Assembly: GCA_913757435.1 (NCBI GenBank)
Contig: CAJYDM010000001.1
Location: 620,001 to 684,000 of the forward strand
Length of the DNA stretch: 64,000 nucleotides
Source: Syntrophomonas sp. DTU019
GTDB lineage: Bacteria; Bacillota; Syntrophomonadia; Syntrophomonadales; Syntrophomonadaceae
Direction: 5' to 3'
The notes under the pieces are model-generated. The model was not told the DNA's origin. It searched no databases and saw only the letters and a program-made list of their open reading frames with translations. The translations under genes and the position numbers were made by a program. Below are positions 1-8,325 of this stretch, one piece after another; within the stretch, counting starts at the first letter, position 1; every line of letters begins with the position of its first letter.

Positions 1-2
1 GG

Positions 3-926
3 AAATGGAATTTTCATGATTTCTGGTATTGGAAGAATGTTCCCCCCAAGCGTCTTAAACAGGCCAGAAAATATTTTGCTCCTTATAATGAAAGGTTGGA
101 ACGACCTTTATTATTAATGACCGAAAATCCTCTAGGGAAACTTCATAGTGGAATTCTGATTACTAATATAAAGCTATACTATCATTTAAATCTTGATGAC
201 TCTGCCTTCTGGGGAGTCAAAAGAAAAAAGGGGATAATGACCCTTTCTAATATACGCTGTATTGATATTGAACCTAAAAAATATGGTGCATGGTTTATTG
301 TAGATAACAATAAGGAGGCCTATTTCGCAAGCTACTCAGAAGGTATGGTCGACGAAGATTGTGCCACTCCCTTCAAAAACGCAGTGAACCATGTATTGCA
401 AGCCCTTCACGAAAGGAAGCCGAAGGAGATAATCTTGGAAAACGGGTTCCTTTTAGATGTGGTAAAAGAGTATTTTAGAGTGCATAATACTGGCCACGGC
501 AAGTGGCCTTTCCGCACATTCTGGTACTGGGAAAACATCACACCCGAGCGTCTTAAGCAGTTCAGGGAACACTTTGCGCCTTATGATGAAGAACTGGAGC
601 GGCCATTAATAGCTATGAGCGATAATTGGCTTTGGAAAATATCCCGGGGAATCTTAATTACCAATGTAAAGCTTTATTATTGTTTACATCTTGATGACTC
701 TGTTGGGGGAAGAAAGGAGAACAAGGGAATAGTGACTCTTTCCAGTATAAGCTGTATTGATATTAAACCAGAAGATGATGGTGCATGGTTAATAATTAAT
801 GATAATAAAGTGGCCTATTTCTCGCGTTATAGAGCAGGTAAAGTAAACGAGAGGGAGGCCACTCCATTCAAAAATGCAGTGAACCATGTATTGCAAGCTC
901 TTCACGCAAGAAGGGCGGAACAGTAA
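3..926 (+). CDS. Tandem-duplicated-domain protein, 5' end outside the window
   Basis: The reading frame is open from base 3, so the gene starts before the window; a TTG at base 96 is not a convincing start. The visible 307 codons hold two copies of a unit of about 160 residues: an aromatic FWYW segment, an RLKQ..(F)APY linker, and a beta-rich stretch with GILITN(I/V)KLYY, followed by CIDI and FKNAVNHVLQALH in both copies. The ILITN..LYY pattern resembles bacterial PH-like domains, but this is a guess. A Rhs-like YD-repeat vestige follows at once, so an immunity role in a decayed Rhs locus is possible. Function is not recognised. Confidence 0.7.
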   Translation, partial: KWNFHDFWYWKNVPPKRLKQARKYFAPYNERLERPLLLMTENPLGKLHSGILITNIKLYYHLNLDDSAFWGVKRKKGIMTLSNIRCIDIEPKKYGAWFIVDNNKEAYFASYSEGMVDEDCATPFKNAVNHVLQALHERKPKEIILENGFLLDVVKEYFRVHNTGHGKWPFRTFWYWENITPERLKQFREHFAPYDEELERPLIAMSDNWLWKISRGILITNVKLYYCLHLDDSVGGRKENKGIVTLSSISCIDIKPEDDGAWLIINDNKVAYFSRYRAGKVNEREATPFKNAVNHVLQALHARRAEQ

Positions 927-988
927 GACTTTGGAGGTTCCCCCGCTGCTGAAAGAGGCAATCAACAGTTTCCAGCAGCAACCAGACT

Positions 989-1063
989 AATTATCATTAC
1001 GATGAAATGAACCCCATTAAACAGATGAAAGACGCTTTAGGCAACCGGCACGACTTAAATTAA
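989..1063 (+). pseudogene. Rhs/YD-repeat vestige
   Basis: The intergenic stretch between the duplicated-domain gene and the RCC1 gene translates in one frame to a YHYDEMN...MKDALGNRHD pattern, which fits the YD repeat of Rhs/wall-associated proteins (Y.YD..N.L....D..GN). It ends in a TAA at 1061-1063 and has no start or ribosome binding site. It looks like the last piece of a deleted Rhs-type gene. The neighbouring RCC1 protein also begins with a YD-like segment. Confidence 0.5.
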
Positions 1064-1111
1064 ACAGACAAAATAGGCGGGATATACCACTAATGAAAAG
1101 GAGAGAAATAC

Positions 1112-3694
1112 ATGAAATCAGTTTCTAAAAGTAAGTTGTTTATGGCTTTATTGATTCTATTTCAATGTATAGCTTTTACAAGCTATGCTCAGGCAACAAC
1201 TTACACCTATGATGCCTCCAACCGGATTACTTCGATTGATTTCGGTGAGGGGGATATTACATATTTCCGCTTTGACAAGAACGGCAATATGATCAAAAGG
1301 GGATGGAATGATATTTCTTCTATAGCTGCAGGCGCAAATCACACAATGGTAATGAAGCAGGATGGAACCGTATGGGCTTGGGGAAATAATGTTTATGGCC
1401 AGCTAGGTGTCGGTTCTACTACTAATAAAACTACTCCGGTACAGGTGAGTGACATAAGTGGGGTTAAAGCCGTTGCTGCAGGTGACAGTCATTCAATAGC
1501 TGTAAAAAACGATGGAACGGTATGGACTTGGGGAAGAAACAATTATGGTCAGCTAGGTATCGGAAACACGATTAGTAAAACTAAGCCAGTACAGGTGAGT
1601 GGTTTAACTGGAGTTAAAGCTGTTGCTGCAGGCGGTTATCATGCGATTGCCTTAAAGGAAGACGGAACGGTCTGGACTTGGGGATATAATTATTATGGCC
1701 AGCTCGGTGACGGAACCACGATTAATAGGATTACACCTGTACAGGTAAGTGGCATAAGTGGAGTTCAAACCATTGCCGCAGGTAAATATCACACAGTAGT
1801 AATCAATTATGACGGAACCGTATGGGCATGGGGATTCAATAATTGTGGTCAGCTAGGTGACGGCTCCACTACTACCAAGACTACTCCAATACAGGTAAGT
1901 GGTTTAACCGGAGTCAGAAAAATTTCCGCTGGTCGGTACCATACAGCAGCAGTGAAGAATGATGGAACGGCATGGACCTGGGGAAGTAATGATTTTGGCC
2001 AGCTAGGAGACGGTTCATTTATTAAAAAGACTACTCCAGTACAGGTAAGTGGTTTAACTGGAATTGAAAAAATCACTGCCGGTTGCAACCATACATTAGC
2101 TGTAAAAAATGATGGAACGGCATGTGCCTGGGGAAGAAATAATTATGGCCAGCTAGGTGACGGTTCCACTACTAATAAAACTACTCCAGTACAGGTGGTT
2201 AACTTAAATGGAATTGAAAGTATTTCTGCAGGAGAGAGCCATACAGCAGTAGTGATAGAAGATGGAGTTACATGGACTTGGGGGGCAAATCAACTTGGCC
2301 AGCTAGGCAATGGCTTTGTAACGCCCGGAGTAAATCCCGTACAGGTAAGCGGGCTAACTAATGTTCAAAGTATAGCTGCTGGTGATTGGCATACAGCAGC
2401 CCTGAAAGAAGGTGGAACCGTATGGACCTGGGGGGATAATGAAGATGGGCAGTTAGGAGATGGAACCTTCTATAATAGTTGTACTCCGGTACAGGTAAAC
2501 GGGTTAACTAACGTTCAAACCATAGCTGCAGGTTATTATAATACCGTAGCTCTAAAAGTAGACGGAACCGTATGGGCCTGGGGACGATACATTGTGGGCC
2601 GACAATACCATTATGTTTCTAATGTTCCAGTACAGATAGGCGGTTTGACAGATATTATTGACATTGCAGCAGGTGGCTATCATACATTAGCCTTAAAAGC
2701 AGATGGCACCGTATGGGCTTGGGGATATAATAATTATGGCCAGCTAGGTGACGGGAGCAAAACGGACAGGATTAATCCGGTGCAAGTAAGCGGATTGACA
2801 GGTGTTATAGACATTGCTGCAGGTGCCCAGCACTCATTAGCATTAAAAGAAGATGGTTCTATATGGGCCTGGGGATATAATGGTTATGGTCAGTTAGGGG
2901 ACGGGTCCGCTATAGATAGAACTACTCCAGTACAGGTAAGTGGTTTGACTGGAGTTGGAAAAATTACTGCGGGTTGTTTTCATACAATAGCGGTAAATAG
3001 CGATGGAACGGTATGGGTTTGGGGGAGAAATAATTATGGTCAGCTAGGTATCGGAAACAGAGTTGACAAAACTTATCCAGTACAGGTGAGTGGTTTATCT
3101 GGAGTTCAAGCTGTTGCTGCAGGTGGCAATCATACATTAGCCTTAAAAGGAAATGGAACTGTGTATTCCTGGGGGTATAATTATTATGGCCAACTAGGTA
3201 TCGGAAACAGAGTTGACAAAACTTATCCAGTACAGGTGAATAGCATAAGCGGAGTTGAAACAATTACTGCTGGTTGGTGTCATACAGCAGTAGTGAAGAA
3301 TGATGGCACGGCATGGGCCTGGGGAGATAATAATGATGGCCAGTTGGGTGACGGGTCATTATGGAGTGCTGTCCCAATTCAGATTCCGCTTAATCGCTTT
3401 GAAATGCAAGGAGCAGAAAGCCTTGTAGGGGTTAATAGTCAAGAGATTGAAGACAACGATGCTCTAGATAACAACCAAGATCCTCGAGCTAGAGATATGC
3501 TAGGGGAGAAAGCTGCTGAAATAGATCAGATTTTATTTAATGATCCGACTTTAGGAAACAAGGAGTTAGATCCGCACGTTGTCAAACTTATAAGAAAAGG
3601 AATATATAAGGAAAATATGGAGTATATACTCCAGCACTATCCTGAGCTCAAGCCTGTAATACAGTTGTTATGGGAAGAAGATATAGAACAGTAA
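1112..3694 (+). CDS. Secreted RCC1-repeat (BNR/Alpha-tubulin suppressor-like) protein
   Basis: This 860-residue protein starts with a signal peptide (about residues 1-28, ending near SYAQA) and is preceded by GGAGAG 8 bases before the ATG. Residues about 29-64 look like a YD repeat (TYTYDASNRIT...FDKNGNM). There follow 14 repeats of about 50 residues with the RCC1 signature (IAAG..HT, K.DGTVW.WG.N.YGQLG.G, T.PVQV.G), which in this family form seven-bladed beta propellers; 14 repeats would make two propellers. The last 80 residues are a non-repetitive, charged, helical tail. Extracellular binding or adhesion is the likely role. The repeats are very similar at the DNA level, so copy number may vary by recombination. 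Confidence 0.85.
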   Translation: MKSVSKSKLFMALLILFQCIAFTSYAQATTYTYDASNRITSIDFGEGDITYFRFDKNGNMIKRGWNDISSIAAGANHTMVMKQDGTVWAWGNNVYGQLGVGSTTNKTTPVQVSDISGVKAVAAGDSHSIAVKNDGTVWTWGRNNYGQLGIGNTISKTKPVQVSGLTGVKAVAAGGYHAIALKEDGTVWTWGYNYYGQLGDGTTINRITPVQVSGISGVQTIAAGKYHTVVINYDGTVWAWGFNNCGQLGDGSTTTKTTPIQVSGLTGVRKISAGRYHTAAVKNDGTAWTWGSNDFGQLGDGSFIKKTTPVQVSGLTGIEKITAGCNHTLAVKNDGTACAWGRNNYGQLGDGSTTNKTTPVQVVNLNGIESISAGESHTAVVIEDGVTWTWGANQLGQLGNGFVTPGVNPVQVSGLTNVQSIAAGDWHTAALKEGGTVWTWGDNEDGQLGDGTFYNSCTPVQVNGLTNVQTIAAGYYNTVALKVDGTVWAWGRYIVGRQYHYVSNVPVQIGGLTDIIDIAAGGYHTLALKADGTVWAWGYNNYGQLGDGSKTDRINPVQVSGLTGVIDIAAGAQHSLALKEDGSIWAWGYNGYGQLGDGSAIDRTTPVQVSGLTGVGKITAGCFHTIAVNSDGTVWVWGRNNYGQLGIGNRVDKTYPVQVSGLSGVQAVAAGGNHTLALKGNGTVYSWGYNYYGQLGIGNRVDKTYPVQVNSISGVETITAGWCHTAVVKNDGTAWAWGDNNDGQLGDGSLWSAVPIQIPLNRFEMQGAESLVGVNSQEIEDNDALDNNQDPRARDMLGEKAAEIDQILFNDPTLGNKELDPHVVKLIRKGIYKENMEYILQHYPELKPVIQLLWEEDIEQ

Positions 3695-3727
3695 AACGCA
3701 CACCTAAAAAAACGGAGGGATGTGTTA

Positions 3728-3793
3728 AACGGCTCCGTTGGAGATGGAACCACTATAGACCGCTTAACCCCGTTTAGATCCCCGGATTTATGA
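3728..3793 (+). pseudogene. RCC1-repeat vestige
   Basis: Just after the RCC1 gene a short frame reads NGSVGDGTTIDRLTP, matching the second half of an RCC1 repeat (QLGDGTTI.R.TPVQV), then stops. It appears to be the leftover of a second or longer RCC1-repeat gene lost through recombination between repeats. The rest of the stretch up to the insertion sequence at about 3880 shows no gene. Confidence 0.5.
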
Positions 3794-3927
3794 TTTAACA
3801 CTTTCTACAAAGCTTGACTTATATAGATAAACACATTGAAAAGGTTAATGTCCTGTCTAATTATTGTGAGCTTTTTAATTGAGACTTTTGCATATCATCT
3901 AAGCCCGAAAATAATGGGGGTTTAATA

Positions 3928-5235
3928 GAGTGTGTAAAATAAATTGTGCTTCTGCTCTTTCCGAATATAAAATGAAACGGAAAGGCAGGAATACATATGG
4001 AGAAGAAGAAACTGGTCTCCCGAGCCGAGATCAAGCAATTCATCAAAGAGAACGACCTAAAAAGCGTTGAAGACATCCAGAATGTTCTTAAAGACCTCTT
4101 TGCCGAGACCCTACAAGAGATGCTTGAGGCCGAATTGGATACTACCCTGGGTTATGAAAAGAATGATGCTCACAATAAAAGGACTAGCAACCGGCGTAAT
4201 GGGCATAGTGCTAAAACTGTACGCAGCGAGTTCGGAGAAATTGATATACAGATACCCCGGGACCGCGAAGGCGAACATGATCCTCTAATCGTCAAAAAGC
4301 ATCAAAAGAATGTGACCGGTATCGAAGACCAAGTACTGGCTCTCTACGCCAAAGGGGTCAGCACTCGCGATATCCAGGATCATCTGGACGCCTTTACGGG
4401 ATTGAGGTTTCGCCTACTCTAATATCTAATATCACCAACAGAATCATGCCTATGGTCAAGGAGTGGCAGAACCGGCCGCTGCAGAAGATCTATGCAGCCG
4501 TCTTCCTGGATGCGATCCATTTTAAAGTCAAGCAGGACGGCCAGATTGTAAACAAGGCAGCCTATATGGTAATAGGCATCTGGATTGGAGAAAACGAATC
4601 AGCCAAGTTCTGGCTCAGTGTACTTAACGAACTTAGAAACCGTGGGATTCAGGACATCCTTATCGTCAGTGTGGACAACCTGACCGGGTTCAGTGAAGCC
4701 ATATCGGCCTGTTACCCTGATGCTGAGATCCAGAAGTGTATAGTACACCAGGTTAGAAATTCCATACGCTATGTCTCATACAAAGATGTCAAGAAGATAA
4801 CCGCCGCATTAAAGACCATTTACACGGCATCTTCTGAGCCGGCTGCTTGCGAAGAGCTAAACCAATTTGAAGCCGCCTGGGGAGACAAATACCCGCTAAT
4901 TGTAAGGTCCTGGCGCAATAACTGGGCGGAGATTTCGACGTTCTTTAAGTATCCGCCTGAGATTAGAAAGATCATTTATACTACCAATATGATTGAGAGT
5001 TATCACCGGCAGCTTCGTAAAGTAACCAAAGGAAAAAGCACATTTCCAACGGATGAAGCGCTCTTAAAGATGCTATATATGGCCACTCAGGATGTATTAA
5101 GGAAATGGACTGGCCGGGTTCAAAATTGGGGTCAGATTCTACTGCAGCTGTCTATTTTCTTTCCTGATAAGGTTAAGGCGCACCTACGATGAACAGACGG
5201 AAGAAGGGCAAAGCACAAATTTATTGACAGACCCC
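3928..5235 (+). mobile_element. IS256-family insertion sequence nested in the IS5/IS1182-like element
   Basis: Imperfect terminal inverted repeats are visible: GAGTGTGTAAAATAAATTGTGC at the left (about 3928-3949) and the complement of GGGTCTGTCAATAAATTTGTGC at the right (about 5213-5235). They flank a Mutator-type transposase. The right end stops two bases before the stop codon of the outer element's transposase, so it did not break that gene. Confidence 0.7.
3997..5192 (+). pseudogene. IS256-family (Mutator) transposase, frameshifted
   Basis: The first part (3997-4422) gives the N-terminal half of an IS256 transposase, with GYEK...RRNGHSAKTVRS and IQIPRDREGEHDP motifs. The second part (4446-5192, open from about 4410) gives the catalytic half with FLDAIHFK, VSVDNLTGFSEAI, IQKCIVHQVRNS and TTNMIESYHRQLRK. 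The frames differ by one base: near 4390-4405 the family sequence (LYGIEVSPTLISNI) is recovered by adding one base in the GCC run, so a single-base deletion is the simplest explanation. The usual DG after the second catalytic block is DN here. The element is probably inactive unless a frameshift rescues it. Confidence 0.85.
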
Positions 5236-5236
5236 T

Positions 5237-6457
5237 TTATGCAGCTATATCGGCAGAAGATTTGTCTTTGTTTATGGCAACAACCGATGCAATCATGGTA
5301 ATAACACTCAGGTATGCATGGGTTTTGACCTTTTTAATGCCTCGTACATTAAGTCCGGTTTCAAGTCCCAGATGCTCCTTTAAGCGCCCAAAACACCGCT
5401 CTACGCTGGTTCTCTTGTTGTATAGCAGCTTCCAGTTTGAAGTGCCTCGATGAGGCACTGTGAATAATCTGGAATCTTGCCTAGCTCTGGTTTTAACAAC
5501 CATCCCATAATTGCTATCTGAGCACCAGGAGGAACCAAAAGGACAGTCACATTTGCCCATAACATGAGGGCATCGGAATTTGTTAACTCCATTACTGCCG
5601 CCCCAATAAGTCATACGGTATCCCGCTGAACATATGGGGGTTGCATCCCAATCCAAGCCTTCCGGGGGTTCCTTTGCTCCCCGGTGGTTTAGTGGTATGA
5701 TTGCCTGTGCCTTGTAGTCCTTACGAATTAGTTCGTATATTGACTTTTGATCATAACCGGCATCCATGAGATAATACTGCGGTTTACTGTTCAAGTTATT
5801 ACTGCATTCTTCAAGGATGTTTTCGGCCATTATACCATCGTTGGTACTGGCTGGGGTTATGCTCAATGCCACTGGTAGTTCAGATTTAACGTCAGTTGCG
5901 ATATGCAGCTTGTAACCAAACCAGGTTATCTGGTTACCGTTAGTATCTAGCTTGCTGCCCCAGTTAGCTGACTGGCTATCGTCTTTAATATTTTTACGTG
6001 GAACTGACTTCTCTTTGGCATTTACTTTGGAAGCATCTATGGCAATGGAACTGGTATCCAGAAGCCCCATTGATTCTGCTGTTTTTACCTGTTTCTTAAA
6101 CAATTCACCAAGTGCTTCTGATTGAGTTATCTGTTCATAGAAACGGCTAAAGGTTGAAATGCTGGGAATTTTGCCAAAAACGTCAAAGCCGCAGTTGTAT
6201 CTGAGCACCGGATCATGGGTAATGCGTTCCACTAATTCAGTAAATGTAGCCATATTGTAAACTCGCATAGCAATTAATGCTTTGAGTTTGTTCTCAACCA
6301 AGTACCCAGTCGGCCCTCGATGTTCTTCATCTTTTTTAGAAAGAGCAGTAATAACGTCATTAAAATCGAGGGTGGACAATATTATCTCTAAACGTGACCG
6401 GGGCTGCAAATTTATTGCGTCCTCAAAGGAAAATACGTATCCTTGCCGAATATTCAT
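5237..6457 (-). CDS. IS5/IS1182-like DDE transposase
   Basis: The 406-residue protein has an N-terminal DUF772-type region (LKALIAMRVYNMATFTELVERI..DP.LRYNCGF, residues 60-100) and a DDE_Tnp_1 catalytic core: AIDASKVNAK (first Asp, about 163), LMDAGYD (second Asp, about 240) and RTSVERCFGRLKEH (Glu, about 365). It is full length and uninterrupted. A cysteine-rich patch (CPHVMGKCDCPFG) lies between the second Asp and the Glu. A purine-rich ribosome site (GGAGGAG) precedes the ATG at 6457. It lies inside the 15-bp inverted repeats that define its element. Confidence 0.85.
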   Translation of the reverse strand: MNIRQGYVFSFEDAINLQPRSRLEIILSTLDFNDVITALSKKDEEHRGPTGYLVENKLKALIAMRVYNMATFTELVERITHDPVLRYNCGFDVFGKIPSISTFSRFYEQITQSEALGELFKKQVKTAESMGLLDTSSIAIDASKVNAKEKSVPRKNIKDDSQSANWGSKLDTNGNQITWFGYKLHIATDVKSELPVALSITPASTNDGIMAENILEECSNNLNSKPQYYLMDAGYDQKSIYELIRKDYKAQAIIPLNHRGAKEPPEGLDWDATPICSAGYRMTYWGGSNGVNKFRCPHVMGKCDCPFGSSWCSDSNYGMVVKTRARQDSRLFTVPHRGTSNWKLLYNKRTSVERCFGRLKEHLGLETGLNVRGIKKVKTHAYLSVITMIASVVAINKDKSSADIAA

Positions 6458-6675
6458 AAGTGACTTCTCCTCCTTCGGATTGTTTGTTTTGTCACTTATT
6501 AATTCGGCAAAAAGGGGGGTGAAGTCCTTTTTCTGCCCTCTAAAAGTTTGGATTTTTCTAGGCTAATTAATATGCAAAAGTCTCAGTTGAAAGAGTTAAC
6601 AGTTGAAGCTGATATTTTTGGCAAAAAGTAACTAAGGAATTCAGTAAATCCGTATTGGCCATACAGTCGCCACCC

Positions 6676-7044
6676 TTATGGATTATTCTTTAATCTAAAG
6701 TAGGTCATTCCTTTAATTGGGATTCCATCCTTCTCATATCTGCCAAATCCCCAGACGGCATCTTTTCTCTCCATTAAGTGATTAAATAAAACTAATCCGA
6801 AGAATAATCCGGATGCTTCTTTGTTGTTTCCACAAGCAAGATATAGCGGTTCATATACAGTCCCTGTCCAATCGTTTCCCGGCATCCAGCTTGAGGTATT
6901 AATATCGGTTACATCAATTTTCTGATCTAGAGCATCAATGATTTTCTGATAATCTGACGTAGAGATGTTCTTCATCCAACTATCAAATTCCCTTTTATGT
7001 GGCAGTTTCTTTACATATTTTCCTGTCTCAACTGAATACAACAT
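6676..7044 (-). CDS. Unknown 122-residue protein, second gene of an RHH/DUF1413 pair
   Basis: The start is the ATG at 7044, which overlaps the upstream stop codon as TAATG and has GTAGGAGGTGG just before it; longer starts would run into the upstream gene. The protein opens with MLYSVETGKYVKKLPHKREFDSW, then a DALDQKIDVTDI segment and a tryptophan-rich centre (SSWMPGNDWTGTVYEPLY, GLFFGLVLF) and ends GMTYFRLKNNP. No family is recognised. Strict translational coupling to a ribbon-helix-helix gene suggests that the two act together, as in toxin-antitoxin modules, but no toxin motif is visible. Confidence 0.65.
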   Translation of the reverse strand: MLYSVETGKYVKKLPHKREFDSWMKNISTSDYQKIIDALDQKIDVTDINTSSWMPGNDWTGTVYEPLYLACGNNKEASGLFFGLVLFNHLMERKDAVWGFGRYEKDGIPIKGMTYFRLKNNP

Positions 7045-7403
7045 TATTGTCCACCTCCTACAACATACCATTGAACATTGGCGCTATCCTTCTGAGTTGG
7101 GCTAACTCCTTCAACTTTGCCAGCTAATACATAATTATAAAATGCGCGCCCCATTGCAAGACGGACCCCACGATCAATGTTTGCCCAATCGGTTGACAGC
7201 ACCATTTTAATATTAAATGGGGTTCCTGGCTTAATTCGTGAAACCCGTTCAAGTAGTTCACGAAACCATTTTTTGAATTCAGTATCCTCCAATACTTTGT
7301 TCTTGATATAAAGTGCGATTGTCATTCCTTCGGCATCAGCTTTAGCTTCTAAATGAGCATACTCTGTTTCACTAAAACAAATCTGGATTACCTTGCTTGC
7401 CAT
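7044..7403 (-). CDS. Ribbon-helix-helix plus DUF1413-like protein
   Basis: The 119-residue protein starts with a CopG/MetJ-like ribbon-helix-helix pattern (MASKVIQICFSETEYAHLEAKADAEGMTIALYIKNKV, residues 1-38). The second half (about 55-119) fits DUF1413: KPGTPFNIKMVL...W..I.RGVRLAMGRAFYNYV..GKV.GV, and ends with a Gly-rich tail. DUF1413 is a small beta-rich domain of unknown function found in Firmicutes. The gene is preceded by two copies of a TTATTATAAACCA motif, probably its own operator, and is coupled to the gene downstream. DNA binding and autoregulation are inferred. Confidence 0.65.
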   Translation of the reverse strand: MASKVIQICFSETEYAHLEAKADAEGMTIALYIKNKVLEDTEFKKWFRELLERVSRIKPGTPFNIKMVLSTDWANIDRGVRLAMGRAFYNYVLAGKVEGVSPTQKDSANVQWYVVGGGQ

Positions 7404-7441
7404 AAAATGCGCCCCCTTTATTTATAATACTAACCTTCTGG

Positions 7442-7499
7442 TTATTATTATAAACCATCATGTGTTCTATGGTCAACATGTTTTTATTATAAACCACTT
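7442..7499. promoter_or_regulatory. Repeated TTATTATAAACCA operator candidates
   Basis: Two copies of TTATTATAAACCA lie at about 7443-7455 and 7485-7497, upstream of the ribbon-helix-helix gene that is read leftwards, with a related TTTATAATACTAAC nearer the gene. Spacing is about 42 bases, four helical turns. Ribbon-helix-helix proteins usually bind such repeated sites upstream of their own operon. This is inferred from position and repetition only. Confidence 0.45.
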
Positions 7500-7546
7500 A
7501 ATTTATATTATATTCCTGGGCAAGTGAGTCTTTATATAAGCAGTAA

Positions 7547-7572
7547 AAAGGCACCTTAATAGAGGTGCCTTT
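7547..7572 (-). terminator. Intrinsic terminator of the 85-residue ORF
   Basis: A perfect 10-bp stem (AAAGGCACCT / AGGTGCCTTT, loop 6) is followed on the minus strand by a T-run. It lies 16 bases after the stop codon at 7588 and supports that small reading frame being a real transcribed 3' end. It is also the 3' boundary for the region upstream of the RHH/DUF1413 pair. Confidence 0.7.
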
Positions 7573-7587
7573 AAAGCAAATGTGTTA

Positions 7588-7845
7588 TTACCTTTTTACC
7601 TGGCTTTGCAAGCCATGTCTTTTGCGAGTCCCTTTTGGGAACTCTAGATTGGCAAAGGGAAAAGGATGTTCTGGGTCAAATAATTTTTGTTTACTCACAT
7701 TTTTAATAAAATTCTCTATAAATTTGTCTTCAACATCCTTTGCTTTTTCCCCCGCGGACGTGGTCCAGAATATATTCAAATCGTTTAGATTCTCTAAGGT
7801 CTTTATCCAATGTCCACCTGAATAAGTGCCTCTCCATATGCGCAA
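7588..7845 (-). pseudogene. Short ORF, probable C-terminal fragment (possibly GIY-YIG-like)
   Basis: The 85 codons include SGGHWIKTLENLNDLNIFWTT, EKAKDVEDKFIENF and HPFPFANLEFPKG...RKRHGL. The SGGH..KT and PFANL features recall the C-terminal half of small GIY-YIG-type nucleases, but the GIY-YIG motif itself is absent. No convincing ribosome site precedes the ATG at 7845, and the DNA upstream is AT-rich and non-coding, so the gene has probably lost its 5' half. An intrinsic terminator follows it. The family assignment is weak. Confidence 0.4.
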
Positions 7846-7948
7846 TGCGCTATATACAGCCTAGTCAGAGATCCAGCATTTCATAAACCATTAATAATAT
7901 TTTTCAAATATTATTCAATTACCCACGCAGAGCTATTCTCATTATTTT

Positions 7949-8009
7949 TAACATTATTAATATATTGCATAACATTTCTTATATGTTATGCAATATATTA
8001 ATAATGTTA
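7949..8009. promoter_or_regulatory. Perfect 27-bp inverted repeat upstream of the ATPase operon
   Basis: The arms at 7949-7975 and 7983-8009 are exact reverse complements separated by 7 bases. They are almost wholly A/T with a central ATTGCATAACAT core, and no T-run follows that would make a typical terminator. The structure ends 65 bases before the ATG of the first gene of the ATPase operon, in the promoter position. It may be an operator for a dimeric regulator, a leader-RNA hairpin, or a recognition site of the neighbouring system. Confidence 0.6.
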
Positions 8010-8073
8010 TTGACGCGTTTGCTTTTTCATGATATTCTTTTTTTGTCAAATAAAGGAGGAGGCTACATTATTT

Positions 8074-8313
8074 ATGAGTGAAGCTAAAAGGGAAAGCAAA
8101 CGGGACAAATTCATTCGCTTAGCTGAGGCCAGAACGAATAAAATAATTGATATGCTCCAACTTCTAGGAAACTGCTCAAACACATCAGCTTATGAGTATA
8201 CCCAGAAGGATATTGACCAGATTTTTGCTGCCATCGAAGCGGAGACGCGTGAGGCAAAGAAAAAATTTTCCAAAACAGAAAGTGTAAAAGGTACAAAATT
8301 TACATTGAATTAA
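8074..8313 (+). CDS. Small helical protein, first gene of the ATPase operon
   Basis: The chosen start is the ATG at 8074 (79 residues), with AAAGGAGGAGG about 10 bases before; a longer frame from 8029 lacks such a site. The protein is strongly charged and helical: KRESKRDKFIRLAEARTNKIIDMLQLLGNCSN, then YEYTQKDIDQIFAAIEAETREAKKKF. Proteins of this pattern occur in mobile and accessory DNA of Clostridia without known function. The gene stops 12 bases before the ATPase start and is likely cotranscribed. It could be a regulator or a small subunit of the system. Confidence 0.7.
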   Translation: MSEAKRESKRDKFIRLAEARTNKIIDMLQLLGNCSNTSAYEYTQKDIDQIFAAIEAETREAKKKFSKTESVKGTKFTLN

Positions 8314-8325
8314 GGGGAGATTGAT

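Larger units (their letters stand above)
3881..6584. mobile_element. IS5/IS1182-like element, interrupted by an IS256 element
   Basis: An exact 15-bp inverted repeat (GAGACTTTTGCATAT) at 3881-3895 and 6570-6584 marks the two ends, with weaker similarity further out. The element's own transposase is the minus-strand gene ending at 5237. A separate IS256-family element (about 3928-5235) lies between the left end and the transposase stop codon. No clear target duplication was found around either element. Confidence 0.65.

Noticed and set aside
3928-5235. Programmed frameshift as the reason for the split IS256 transposase
   Set aside because: No slippery run is present at the junction, and IS256 transposases are normally single frames. 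A one-base deletion explains it better.
3920-5245. Target-site duplication flanking the IS256 element
   Set aside because: TTTAAT on the left and TTTATG on the right share only a few bases, so no duplication can be claimed.
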